64,000 bases of DNA from contig DAOUIZ010000035.1 in assembly GCA_034423195.1 (NCBI GenBank), forward strand, positions 1 through 64,000. The letters run 5' to 3'. The position numbers were made by a program, and so were the translations under genes. How positions within the stretch are numbered: position 1 is the stretch's first letter; every line of letters starts with the position of its first letter. The stretch is from CATOSK01 sp034423195 (GTDB lineage: Bacteria; Chloroflexota; Dehalococcoidia; Lucifugimonadales; UBA3495). Positions 41,115-48,372 of this stretch are shown here, one piece after another. Below the pieces are notes generated by a model. The model worked only from the letters and a program-made list of their open reading frames with translations. It made no database searches and was not told the origin of the DNA.

Positions 41115-41237
41115 CTGAAGGTTAGGCAACCTGCCTGATGGGACTGGGCGGCGGCTCAACCGGAAAATTGTATCCAGCCCATTTCCCAGCGTCAACGCGG
41201 GGTTGTACGCCGGCCGGGGTCTGGGGGTTGCGTCCGC

Positions 41238-41266
41238 TTGACTCTATTGATGGGGACATTCACAAT
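41238..41266 (+). promoter_or_regulatory. Promoter candidate for the tRNA-Gln gene
   Basis: TTGACT and CACAAT separated by 17 bases, about 75 bases before the mature tRNA. Good -35, weak -10. Confidence 0.35.
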
Positions 41267-41340
41267 TGATTGCGGGAGCCGCGCGGGAGTCCGATTGAGT
41301 CCTCGATGGAAAGCGGACCTTCCCGGCAGCGTTTCCACAT

Positions 41341-41414
41341 TGCCCGGTGGTGTAGTGGTAGCACGTCAGCCTTTGGAGCTGTAAGCCCTGGTTCGAGCCC
41401 AGGCCGGGCAGCCA
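41341..41414 (+). tRNA. tRNA-Gln (anticodon TTG)
   Basis: The cloverleaf is complete. The acceptor TGCCCGG pairs with CCGGGCA and is followed by discriminator G and an encoded CCA. The D arm is GTGT-AGTGGTA-GCAC. The anticodon arm is TCAGC-CTTTGGA-GCTGT, giving anticodon TTG. The T arm is CCTGG-TTCGAGC-CCAGG. The U1-A72 pair is typical of bacterial tRNA-Gln. Confidence 0.93.
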
Positions 41415-41583
41415 TTTGTTACCTTGGCGTAACCTACCGGCTCAACCCCCGTTTCCCGCACCCGGAACCGTCTCCGACTGCCGCCTCGTTGAATCCCCGG
41501 GGGCGCGGCTTTAGAATGGGCGCATTCTTTGAGATTATGGGCCATCAACTTACGGGCCATATTTATCGTTCGAGGGGCTTATC

Positions 41584-41814
41584 GTGACGCAAGCCAGCCA
41601 GGCCGAAACCATCATCTACACGCACCCGGACTGCGCCTTTTCCGCAGCGGCGAAGATGGAGTACCGGCGCAGCCGGACTCCCTACACCGAGGTTGACGTT
41701 TCCAAGGAGCCGGACAAGATTCCCGACCTGCTGGCGTTGACGAACGGCGAGAGGGTGACGCCGGTGATCGTGGAGAACGGGAAGGTTAGCATCGGGTTCA
41801 AGGGCGGCAATTGA
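41584..41814 (+). CDS. Glutaredoxin-like protein (monothiol CxxS)
   Basis: A 76-residue thioredoxin-fold protein with GTG start. The first strand IIYTHPDCAFSAAAKMEY carries CAFS in place of the dithiol CPYC, so it is a monothiol form (Cys18, Ser21). YTEVDVSKEPDKIPDLLALT and the cis-Pro loop VTPVIVENGKVSIGF follow the glutaredoxin/NrdH layout. Probable role is in thiol exchange or Fe-S handling. It lies between tRNA-Gln and recA with no obvious operon partner. Confidence 0.8.
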   Translation: MTQASQAETIIYTHPDCAFSAAAKMEYRRSRTPYTEVDVSKEPDKIPDLLALTNGERVTPVIVENGKVSIGFKGGN

Positions 41815-41996
41815 GAGTTCTAGCCGGAGACGGTCGTCTTCGTTAAGCCAAGAAGACTCGATTCCCAGGGACCGACGGCCCGTGCCCTCCGAGGCCCGAA
41901 GCCGAGGGATGGAGCGGCGGCAGGGTCGAGGGACTGCTGGTCAAAAAGCACCGCGAGCCCAGGATGCGAACCCCGGAAATTGCTGACAGTTGCCCG

Positions 41997-42025
41997 TTGC
42001 GAATGACGAACACTTGTGCTAGTGT
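41997..42025 (+). promoter_or_regulatory. recA promoter overlapping a palindromic operator
   Basis: TTGCGA and TAGTGT are exactly 17 bases apart, 34 bases before the recA start codon. The palindrome CGAACACT-TGTGCT-AGTGTTCG (42007-42028) covers the spacer and the -10 box. A repressor bound there would block RNA polymerase. It contains GAAC and GTTC half-sites like LexA boxes of Gram-positive type, but the spacing (12 bases between GAAC and GTTC) is longer than the usual 4. Confidence 0.7.
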
Positions 42026-42058
42026 TCGGGCAACTTAACGGGAGAGGGAAGGGAAATC

Positions 42059-43150
42059 ATGCCAGCCGACAACAAGGACAAGCTCAACGCGCTGGAAACG
42101 GCCTTGGGCCGCATTGAAAAAGACCACGGCAAGGGCGCCGTCATGCGCCTGGGAGAGGTTGCCCAGCGGTTGGTAACCGATTCGATTCCCACGGGGTCCA
42201 TCAGCCTGGATATTGCCCTGGGGGCAGGCGGCATTCCCCGGGGCCGCGTCACCGAGATATACGGGGGCGAATCGGCGGGAAAGTCCACGGTGGCAATCCA
42301 TATCATGGCCGAGACCCAGCGGCTGGGGGGTATCGCCGCCTACGTGGACGCCGAGCACGCGCTGGACCCCAGCTATGCCGCCAACTGCGGACTACAACTG
42401 GACGATCTGCTGATTTCGCAGCCGGACAGCGCCGAGCAGGCACTGGACATCACTGAGCAACTGGTACGCAGCGGCGCTATTGACACCGTAGTGGTGGACA
42501 GCGTGGCGGCCCTAGTTCCCCAGGCCGAGATCGAAGGCGACATGGGGGATACCCACGTCGGGTTGCAGGCGAGGCTGATGTCCCAAGCTCTCCGCAAGCT
42601 CACCTCCACCATCCATCGTTCCCGGACGGCAGTGGTGTTCATCAATCAGCTTCGGGAAAAAATTGGAGTGGTCTATGGTAGTCCGGAAGTGACCCCGGGA
42701 GGCAGGGCCCTGAAGTTCTACAGCTCGGTGCGGATCGACCTGAGACGCACCGAATCGCTGAAGCAGGGTTCGGAGATAGTGGGCAACCGGGTGCGGGCAC
42801 GCATTGTCAAGAACAAGGTTGCCGCGCCCTTCCGGGTGGCTGAGTTCGACATCATGTTCAACCGGGGCATCAGCAAGATGGGGGACATTCTGGATATCGG
42901 CGTGTCCCAGGGGCATATCCGCAAAGCGGGGGCGTTCTATTCCTACGGTGAGACCCGTCTGGGGCAGGGCCGGGAAGCTTCCAAGCAGTTCCTGAATGAA
43001 CACCCGGAGATTGCGGAGTCGGTGGAAGCAAGGATTCGGGGGAAAATGGCCGGGGCGGAGGAACCGTCCAGCAACGGGGCGCATCCGCCGGAAGAATCAG
43101 CGGAACTGCTGATGGCGGCGGGGGACTCTTCCGAAGGGGCCCCGGACTAA
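42059..43150 (+). CDS. recA: RecA recombinase
   Basis: A 363-residue RecA. Signatures: ALGRIEKDHGKGAVMRLGE, Walker A GGESAGKSTVAIH (residues 76-88; the usual GPESSGKTT is slightly altered), VDAEHALDPSYAANCGLQ, IDTVVVDSVAALVPQAEIEG (Walker B), LMSQALRKLTSTIHRSRTAV and FINQLREKIGVVYGSPEVTP (L2 loop), GGRALKFYSSVRIDLRR. It forms filaments on single-stranded DNA, catalyses strand exchange and triggers LexA self-cleavage. A strong purine-rich ribosome site (GGGAGAGGGAAGGG) precedes the ATG. recX follows after a terminator. Confidence 0.97.
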   Translation: MPADNKDKLNALETALGRIEKDHGKGAVMRLGEVAQRLVTDSIPTGSISLDIALGAGGIPRGRVTEIYGGESAGKSTVAIHIMAETQRLGGIAAYVDAEHALDPSYAANCGLQLDDLLISQPDSAEQALDITEQLVRSGAIDTVVVDSVAALVPQAEIEGDMGDTHVGLQARLMSQALRKLTSTIHRSRTAVVFINQLREKIGVVYGSPEVTPGGRALKFYSSVRIDLRRTESLKQGSEIVGNRVRARIVKNKVAAPFRVAEFDIMFNRGISKMGDILDIGVSQGHIRKAGAFYSYGETRLGQGREASKQFLNEHPEIAESVEARIRGKMAGAEEPSSNGAHPPEESAELLMAAGDSSEGAPD

Positions 43151-43163
43151 TACCGCCGGAAGA

Positions 43164-43922
43164 ATGAAGCCAATGGCACCCCGGCAGACGGGAGTAGGCG
43201 GTGGAGCCTTCGAAGGCTCCACCGCTTTTTTCAGGGCCAAGGAGCAGGCGCTCCGTTTCCTGACCTACCGGGCCAGGAGCGAGGCGGAAGTCCGGCGACG
43301 CCTGTCCCGCAAGTATTCCCGAGGGGTGGTGGAAGACGTGCTGGAGGCCCTCCGCCGTCAAAATCTTCTCGATGACCTGGCGTTTGCCCGGCAGTGGCGG
43401 GCAAGCCGGGAACGGTTCAGGCCAAGGGCGGGACGGTTGATACGGCAGGAACTGCGGGGGTTTGGAGTCCCGGCAGAGGTCATAGAGGATTCCCTTACGG
43501 AGTTTGACGATGAGGCCAATGCGGCACGAGCCGCCGGGTCCTTTGCCCGCCGGCTGGCAGGTCGGGACGCGGACTGGAGTGAGTTCCGGGAGAAGCTGAC
43601 GGCCCACCTGCGGCGCCGGGGGTTTACTTCGTGGCTGGTGGCCGAAACGGTGGGCAGAGCCTGGGAAGAACTAAGGTCGGACCCGCTGTACCGCCAAAGC
43701 AATCCCGACGAACACGAGGAGCAAGTCCCACAGGCCGTAGACGGGCGGACCGAAGAGGAAGGTTATCAGGAAAGCGATGACAACCGCACTTCCGGCGCAA
43801 AGGGCCAGCAGAATGCTCCGCTTGCGGTTGATGGCCAGGCCCAGGAGCTCCGAGGTGGCGTAACCCAGCCCCAATCCCACCAGACCGCTGACGAAGGGGA
43901 GAGAGCCGAAGAGAGAGTTTAG
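43164..43922 (+). CDS. recX: Regulatory protein RecX with abnormal C-terminal extension
   Basis: Residues 25-170 are RecX: AKEQALRFLTYRARSEAEVR, SRKYSRGVVEDVLEALRRQN, LLDDLAFARQWRASRERFRP and LRRRGFTSWLVAETVGRAWEE cover its three-helix repeats. RecX caps and inhibits RecA filaments. Two oddities: the first 20 codons contain the recA terminator (43198-43231), so the hairpin encodes GGAFEGS; and the frame runs 82 codons past the family's normal end, wholly antisense to the convergent zinc-ribbon membrane gene, giving a Gln/Glu/Asp-rich tail. The stop codon has probably been lost. Start choice is uncertain, because no ATG/GTG/TTG lies just after the hairpin. Confidence 0.85.
   Translation: MKPMAPRQTGVGGGAFEGSTAFFRAKEQALRFLTYRARSEAEVRRRLSRKYSRGVVEDVLEALRRQNLLDDLAFARQWRASRERFRPRAGRLIRQELRGFGVPAEVIEDSLTEFDDEANAARAAGSFARRLAGRDADWSEFREKLTAHLRRRGFTSWLVAETVGRAWEELRSDPLYRQSNPDEHEEQVPQAVDGRTEEEGYQESDDNRTSGAKGQQNAPLAVDGQAQELRGGVTQPQSHQTADEGERAEERV
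43198..43231 (+). terminator. recA terminator/attenuator inside the recX frame
   Basis: An 11-bp perfect stem (GCGGTGGAGCC with GGCTCCACCGC), loop TTCGAA, then TTTTTT. This is the strongest intrinsic terminator in the window, yet it lies within the 5' part of the recX reading frame, 48 bases after the recA stop. Confidence 0.9.
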
Positions 43923-44186
43923 AAACAGCCACGCCACCCCGCCGAAAAGGGCGATGGCAATGCACACGGCCAACCCACGGACGTAGTTGAGAGGCCTGAC
44001 GTCGTAAGTGGGCATGCGGACCGGCCGGCCGCACTCCTTGCACCGGATGCCCACCGGGGCCTGGACCATGCAACTGGGGCATATCGAGCGCCCGCACCGG
44101 CTGCAGGACAACCCGGTCTCCAGATCGGGATGCCAGAAACACCGGCCAGAGACCGCCGGATTGGGGTTGGAAGGCGTCTCACGCAT
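43671..44186 (-). CDS. Zinc-ribbon membrane protein
   Basis: A 171-residue protein. The N-terminal 55 residues hold a B-box-like zinc module (CFWHPDLETGLSCSRCGRSI, then CPSCMVQAPVGIRCKECG). Residues 65-170 form four hydrophobic helices (LNYVRGLAVCIAIALFGGVA and following). The same layout of zinc module plus membrane helices occurs in rhomboid-like and DUF-type proteins of Gram-positives and Chloroflexi, but the rhomboid Ser-His residues are not seen. It is the last gene of the rny-ymdB-PHP-plsY operon. Its 3' half is overlapped by the recX run-on. Confidence 0.7.
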   Translation of the reverse strand: MRETPSNPNPAVSGRCFWHPDLETGLSCSRCGRSICPSCMVQAPVGIRCKECGRPVRMPTYDVRPLNYVRGLAVCIAIALFGGVAWLFLNSLFGSLPFVSGLVGLGLGYATSELLGLAINRKRSILLALCAGSAVVIAFLITFLFGPPVYGLWDLLLVFVGIALAVQRVRP

Positions 44187-44195
44187 GGGGGTTGG

Positions 44196-44903
44196 TCATG
44201 ACTTGCCCAGGACAGGCGCGCGATGGACCCAGTCCTCGCGTTGGTCAACGTCCCGGTCGTGGAAAAGGCGGTTGAACAGGACTTTGCGACGGACTCCGCG
44301 CTGGGGCAAAACCAGGGAGTTTCCCAGGAGACGCTTCAGGACGGTGACCGCCAGCAAGGCGGCAAAGAGGGCAAACTTGGAAGACGCCTGTCCGTCACCG
44401 GGCACCCAGGCCGGGTTTCCGAACAGCAATGACCAGAAGGGGAGAGCGGCGAGGCAGGCCAGGACCCACGAGGCTGAACTGCCGGAAAACTTTTTGCCCG
44501 CGCCGACGACTGCTAGGCATAACGCCAAGGCCAGCCAATCTACGGACAACAGGGCGCCGGCCACGACCGATATTCCGCGGCCGCCCTGGAACCGCATGAA
44601 CGGAGACCAGTTGTGTCCGATGGCCGACAGGACGGGCGCGGCCATGAGCCAGAACGAGGCCCAATCCAGACCGGCTACGTAGACGCCGGCTAGGATCGGA
44701 GTTGCTCCCTTAATCAGGATGTCGAATATGAGGAGGAGGACGACCCAATGGCGTCCGGCGTGCTGGGCCAGGTTGGACCCCCCCACGTTGCCGCTGCCGT
44801 ACTGCCGGATGTCAATACCACTGGAGAAACGGGCCAGCAGGTAAGCCGTGGGAACCGCTCCCACCAGGTAGGAATAAAGGTACAATCCGGCGATTTCAAG
44901 CAT
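44196..44903 (-). CDS. plsY: Glycerol-3-phosphate acyltransferase PlsY
   Basis: The 235-residue product is slightly longer than usual because of a hydrophilic C-terminal tail of about 35 residues. The three PlsY loop motifs are present: LVGAVPTAYLLARFSSGIDI, the GSGN motif in RQYGSGNVGGSNLAQHAG, and SAIGHNWSPFMRFQGGRGIS. It transfers acyl groups from acyl-phosphate to glycerol-3-phosphate, the first step of phospholipid synthesis, in the membrane. It is placed 15 bases after the PHP gene in the operon. Confidence 0.92.
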   Translation of the reverse strand: MLEIAGLYLYSYLVGAVPTAYLLARFSSGIDIRQYGSGNVGGSNLAQHAGRHWVVLLLIFDILIKGATPILAGVYVAGLDWASFWLMAAPVLSAIGHNWSPFMRFQGGRGISVVAGALLSVDWLALALCLAVVGAGKKFSGSSASWVLACLAALPFWSLLFGNPAWVPGDGQASSKFALFAALLAVTVLKRLLGNSLVLPQRGVRRKVLFNRLFHDRDVDQREDWVHRAPVLGKS

Positions 44904-44918
44904 GACGGGGGGACAAGG

Positions 44919-45782
44919 TCAGCCGGTCTGCCGGGCGGCTTCGCGATCAACCTTGCTGGCGGCTTCTTCCAGGCGTTCCACCGTTTCCATCGGGGGCCCC
45001 AGGAGCCCGGGGAGCTGTTCCCCGGTATTGCCCAGGCCGTGGTAGTCGCTGCCGCCGCAGGGGATCAGTCCGTGACGCTTGGCCACGTCGAGGAGGCGGG
45101 CCACGGTGTCGGGAGTGTACATCTGGTAGTGGACTTCCATGCCTACGAGGCCGGCGGCCTTGAGTTCGGCGCATTTCTGGTCAAGGTCGGGGAGCTGGGC
45201 CGGATGGGCCAGGACCGCGACGCCTCCAACCCGGGCCAGGAGTCGAACCCCCTCTTCGGGCGTCATCTTCTCCCGTTCAGCGTAGGCGAGGCCGTTGCGG
45301 CCCAGGTATTCCGCGAAAGCGTCCTTGGGCTCGCGGAAATAGCCTTTCTCCACGAGGGCGAGGGCAACGTGAGGCCGGCCAACGGCTCCGCCCTCCCCCG
45401 CAATCTCCTGCACGCGCTCCCATTCAACATGGAGGCCGTATTCGGCCAGCTTTTCCACCATCATCTGGCCGCGCTCCAGGCGTCCCCGGCGGAAACGGGT
45501 GAGGACGTTCTGGAACTCCTCGTCCTCGCGGTCGAAGAAGTATCCCAGCATGTGAATTTCGTCGCCCGGAATGTCGGTGCTGAGTTCGATCCCGGGTATC
45601 AGGCGCATACCGGGGTACTTGGCGGCTGCCTGGTAGGCTTCATCAAGACCCGAGGTCGTGTCGTGGTCGGAAACCGAAACCACTTTGAGGCCCTGGCCGG
45701 CGACCAGATCGATCAATTCAGTGGGACGGAGACGCCCGTCGGATGCGGTGGTGTGCAGGTGGAGGTCTACAGCAGCGCTCAT
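44919..45782 (-). CDS. PHP-domain phosphoesterase (TrpH/RNase AM-like)
   Basis: A 287-residue protein. The PHP metal motifs are VDLHLHTTASDGRLRPTELI (residues 5-24, HxH), VVSVSDHDTTSGLDEA, and PGIELSTDIPGDEIHMLGYF; later GVAVLAHPAQLPD and PCGGSDYHGLGNTG. This fits the TrpH family, whose members hydrolyse 3',5'-nucleoside bisphosphates and trim RNA 5' ends. The genes for ymdB (2 bases upstream) and rny belong to the same operon, which favours a role in RNA or nucleotide turnover. Confidence 0.88.
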   Translation of the reverse strand: MSAAVDLHLHTTASDGRLRPTELIDLVAGQGLKVVSVSDHDTTSGLDEAYQAAAKYPGMRLIPGIELSTDIPGDEIHMLGYFFDREDEEFQNVLTRFRRGRLERGQMMVEKLAEYGLHVEWERVQEIAGEGGAVGRPHVALALVEKGYFREPKDAFAEYLGRNGLAYAEREKMTPEEGVRLLARVGGVAVLAHPAQLPDLDQKCAELKAAGLVGMEVHYQMYTPDTVARLLDVAKRHGLIPCGGSDYHGLGNTGEQLPGLLGPPMETVERLEEAASKVDREAARQTG

Positions 45783-45784
45783 GT

Positions 45785-46555
45785 TCAGTCAGCCGTCCTG
45801 TCGATTCTCTGGATGGAGGTTGCCTTTCCGGTTTCCGGATCAATGTCCATTAGTACCGAGTTCAGTACCGAAGGACCGGTGGCGACGTTAAGGCGTTGAG
45901 GCAGTCCGGTCAGGAACCGCTCGAGCACGTCCCCCACGTTACTGCCGATTACCGAGTTGATGGGCCCGGTCATACCCACGTCGCTCAGGTAGGCTGTGCC
46001 CTTGGGAAGTATCTTCGCATCAACTGTGCCCACATGGGTGTGCGTCCCGAGGACGGCGCTAACCCTTCCGTCCAGGTACCAGCCCAAGCCCTGTTTTTCC
46101 GATGTGGCTTCGGCGTGGAAGTCGACGATTATCACCTTGGGGTTTTCCGACTCGGCCACTTCATTCAGGACGGCGTCGGCGGTACGGAAGGGGCAGTCCA
46201 GGGCAGGCATGAACACCCGCCCCATCAGGTTGAGGACCATGATTCCGTCGTAGATGAGGTATCCCCGCCCGGGAGCGTTGGGGTAATTGGCCGGGCGGAT
46301 CAGGGGGAGCCCTTCGTCCATGTAGGGGATGATCTCCTTCTGGTCCCAGATGTGGTTGCCGGAGGTGAGCAGGTCCACCCCGTTGTCGAGAAGCTCGTAG
46401 GCCGTGTCGGACGTGATGCCGAATCCGCCGGCGGTGTTTTCCCCGTTGGCGATGACGTAATCTATGGCAAGTTCCTGGCGCAACCCCGGCAGGATGGCCT
46501 TGAGGGCCTGCCGGCCGGGACGCCCGATGATGTCTCCGATCATCAATATTCGCAA
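45785..46555 (-). CDS. ymdB: YmdB-family metallophosphoesterase (TIGR00282)
   Basis: The start is set at TTG 46555 so that the protein begins (M)RILMIGDIIGRPGRQALK, as in relatives; 256 residues. Metal-binding blocks: GDIIGRPGR, VIANGENTAGGFGITSDTAY, DLLTSGNHIWDQKEIIPYMD, IVDFHAEATSEKQGLGWYLD and VLGTHTHVGTVDAKILPKGT. YmdB is a 2',3'-cyclic phosphodiesterase and signalling protein, encoded next to RNase Y in Bacillus too. A hairpin between rny and ymdB may reduce ymdB expression. Confidence 0.92.
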   Translation of the reverse strand: MRILMIGDIIGRPGRQALKAILPGLRQELAIDYVIANGENTAGGFGITSDTAYELLDNGVDLLTSGNHIWDQKEIIPYMDEGLPLIRPANYPNAPGRGYLIYDGIMVLNLMGRVFMPALDCPFRTADAVLNEVAESENPKVIIVDFHAEATSEKQGLGWYLDGRVSAVLGTHTHVGTVDAKILPKGTAYLSDVGMTGPINSVIGSNVGDVLERFLTGLPQRLNVATGPSVLNSVLMDIDPETGKATSIQRIDRTAD

Positions 46556-46584
46556 GGCGATTCTTCCAAGCTGCAGATAAATCA

Positions 46585-46630
46585 AGAGGAGGGCCCAACC
46601 CCGGCAGTCTCCGGACCTGGACCCTCCTCT
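46585..46630 (-). terminator. Hairpin between rny and ymdB
   Basis: A 9-bp stem (AGAGGAGGG with CCCTCCTCT) with a 28-base GC-rich loop, followed on the minus strand by TGATTTATC. Probably a partial terminator or processing site inside the operon. Confidence 0.45.
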
Positions 46631-46691
46631 AGTTCAAACCGGCGGTCTTCCGTTTTCTCCTGGGGTTGTGAAACGCCGATGCTCTCCGGGG

Positions 46692-48227
46692 TTACCGGGC
46701 GAACTCGGTGCTCCGGGTTTCCCGGATGACGGTGACCTTGATCTGTCCCGGGAACACCAGGTCGGTCTCAACCTTCTTGGCAATGTCCCGCGCCAGGGAG
46801 GCCGATTCGACATCGTTTACGTCGCCGGGTCTCACCATGACCCGGACTTCGCGACCCGCCTGAATTGCGAAGGCCCTTTCCACGCCCGAAAAGCTTATGG
46901 CGGCGTCTTCCAATTCCCGCAGGCGCTTGACGTACTGTTCCAGGGACTCCTTGCGGGCTCCCGGCCGGGCCGCGCTGATGGCGTCGGCGGCGGCGACCAA
47001 GAAGGACTCGATGGACGAGTGCTCGTCGTCGTGGTGCTCCTTGATGCAGGCGCAGGTGGTATGGTTCACGCCATAGCGGGCTGATAACTCGGCGCCGATC
47101 TCGGCGTGAGGGCCGGGCACTTCGTGGGTCAGTGCCTTTCCGATGTCGTGAAGGAGGCCGCCGACCCGGGCCAACTGGACGTTGGCGCCGAGTTCCGAGG
47201 CCATCATTCCGGCCAGGAGGCCGACCTCAATGGAGTGCTTGAGGACGTTTTCGCCGTAGCTGTACCGGTACTTGAGCTGTCCCAGGTACCGGATCAACTC
47301 CGGGTCCAACCCGCTGACCGCCAAGTCGAAGGTTGCCTGTTCACCAGCCTTCCAGATGGTCTGGTCGATCTCGGTATGGGCACGGTTGACCATATCCTCA
47401 ATGCGGGCCGGCTGGATGCGGCCGTCGGTTATCAGCTTCTCCAGGGCCAGCTTGGCGATTTCCCGCCGGACCGGGTCGAAGCATGATACGGTAACGATTT
47501 CGGGAGTGTCGTCGATGACGATGTCCACCCCGGTAAGGGCTTCCAACGCGCGAATATTCCGCCCTTCGCGGCCGATGAGACGTCCTTTCATCTCATCGTT
47601 AGGCAGGGATACCGTTGAGGTGGTAGTTTCGGAAACTACATCCGTGGCAAGACGGTTAATGGCGAGGGTGATTATCTTGCGGGCGTTGTCGTCCGCTTTA
47701 GCCTTGAACTCTTTTTCCAGGTCATAATAGCGCCGGGACAGGTCGTGCTCGGCCTGTTCCTGGCCTCGCAGAACGACCATCTCCCTGGCTTCGGCGACGC
47801 TGAGGCCCGAGATCTGCTCCAACACGGTGAGCTGTTGGGCCTTCACCCCGTCTACTTCTTCCAGCGCCTTCTGGACTTCTTGCTCCTTTTCATTGAGGGT
47901 GTCTCGTTGCTTGTCCAAGGCCTCGCTTTTTCGCTCCAGTTGCTCTTCCCGCTGAAGGTATCGGCGTTCCAGCCGGTTGAGCTCCTGCCGCTGGTCCTTA
48001 ATCTCCTTCTCGCCAGAGGTGCGCATATCGAGCACCTCTTCCTGTGCGCCCAGGAGAATCTTGCGCTTCTCCTCCTCAGCCTGGGCAATCATATTGGTGG
48101 CTTGGCTGTTGGCGTCGTCTAACCGCTTGCCGTTGAACCTGGACCTGACGATCAGCCACACTGCAACGCCAGATCCGGCTATCCCTGCGGCCGCCAGGAC
48201 GGACAGGAAAATTACTAAACCGAGCAT
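46692..48227 (-). CDS. rny: Ribonuclease Y
   Basis: The 511-residue product has the RNase Y architecture: one N-terminal membrane helix (residues 2-26), a long charged coiled coil (about 30-190), a KH domain (SLPNDEMKGRLIGREGRNIR, then ALEALTGVDIVIDD) and a C-terminal HD domain (VGGLLHDIGKALTHEVPGPH, HDDEHSSIESFLVAAADAIS). The C-terminus VFPGQIKVTVIRETRSTEFA is typical. It is a membrane-anchored endoribonuclease that starts mRNA decay. It heads the operon with ymdB, PHP, plsY and the zinc-ribbon gene, and has a near-consensus promoter. Confidence 0.96.
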   Translation of the reverse strand: MLGLVIFLSVLAAAGIAGSGVAVWLIVRSRFNGKRLDDANSQATNMIAQAEEEKRKILLGAQEEVLDMRTSGEKEIKDQRQELNRLERRYLQREEQLERKSEALDKQRDTLNEKEQEVQKALEEVDGVKAQQLTVLEQISGLSVAEAREMVVLRGQEQAEHDLSRRYYDLEKEFKAKADDNARKIITLAINRLATDVVSETTTSTVSLPNDEMKGRLIGREGRNIRALEALTGVDIVIDDTPEIVTVSCFDPVRREIAKLALEKLITDGRIQPARIEDMVNRAHTEIDQTIWKAGEQATFDLAVSGLDPELIRYLGQLKYRYSYGENVLKHSIEVGLLAGMMASELGANVQLARVGGLLHDIGKALTHEVPGPHAEIGAELSARYGVNHTTCACIKEHHDDEHSSIESFLVAAADAISAARPGARKESLEQYVKRLRELEDAAISFSGVERAFAIQAGREVRVMVRPGDVNDVESASLARDIAKKVETDLVFPGQIKVTVIRETRSTEFAR

Positions 48228-48259
48228 AATCCCTTCCTTTCCGTCAGTATGAGCCGCTA

Positions 48260-48314
48260 CGGAGACTATATCTCCGAAGTAACCATTCTAGGAATGACGG
48301 TGTTGACTGTCAAC
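48260..48314 (-). promoter_or_regulatory. rny promoter with two palindromes
   Basis: On the minus strand TTGACA (48308-48313) and TAGAAT (48285-48290) are 17 bases apart, close to consensus. GTTGAC-T-GTCAAC (48302-48314) overlaps the -35 box and CGGAGA-CTATA-TCTCCG (48260-48276) lies at about +10 to +25, where it could be an operator or a 5'-UTR hairpin. Confidence 0.65.
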
Positions 48315-48372
48315 CCGATGTTTCGCTGCGGGCGCAAGTCCGGGGCTGGCCCAATCAGCAGGACGAAGCCGG

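Noticed and set aside
41037..41240. T-box riboswitch in the alaS leader
   Set aside because: No T-box sequence or antiterminator-type alternative hairpins were seen; only a family D hairpin is present.
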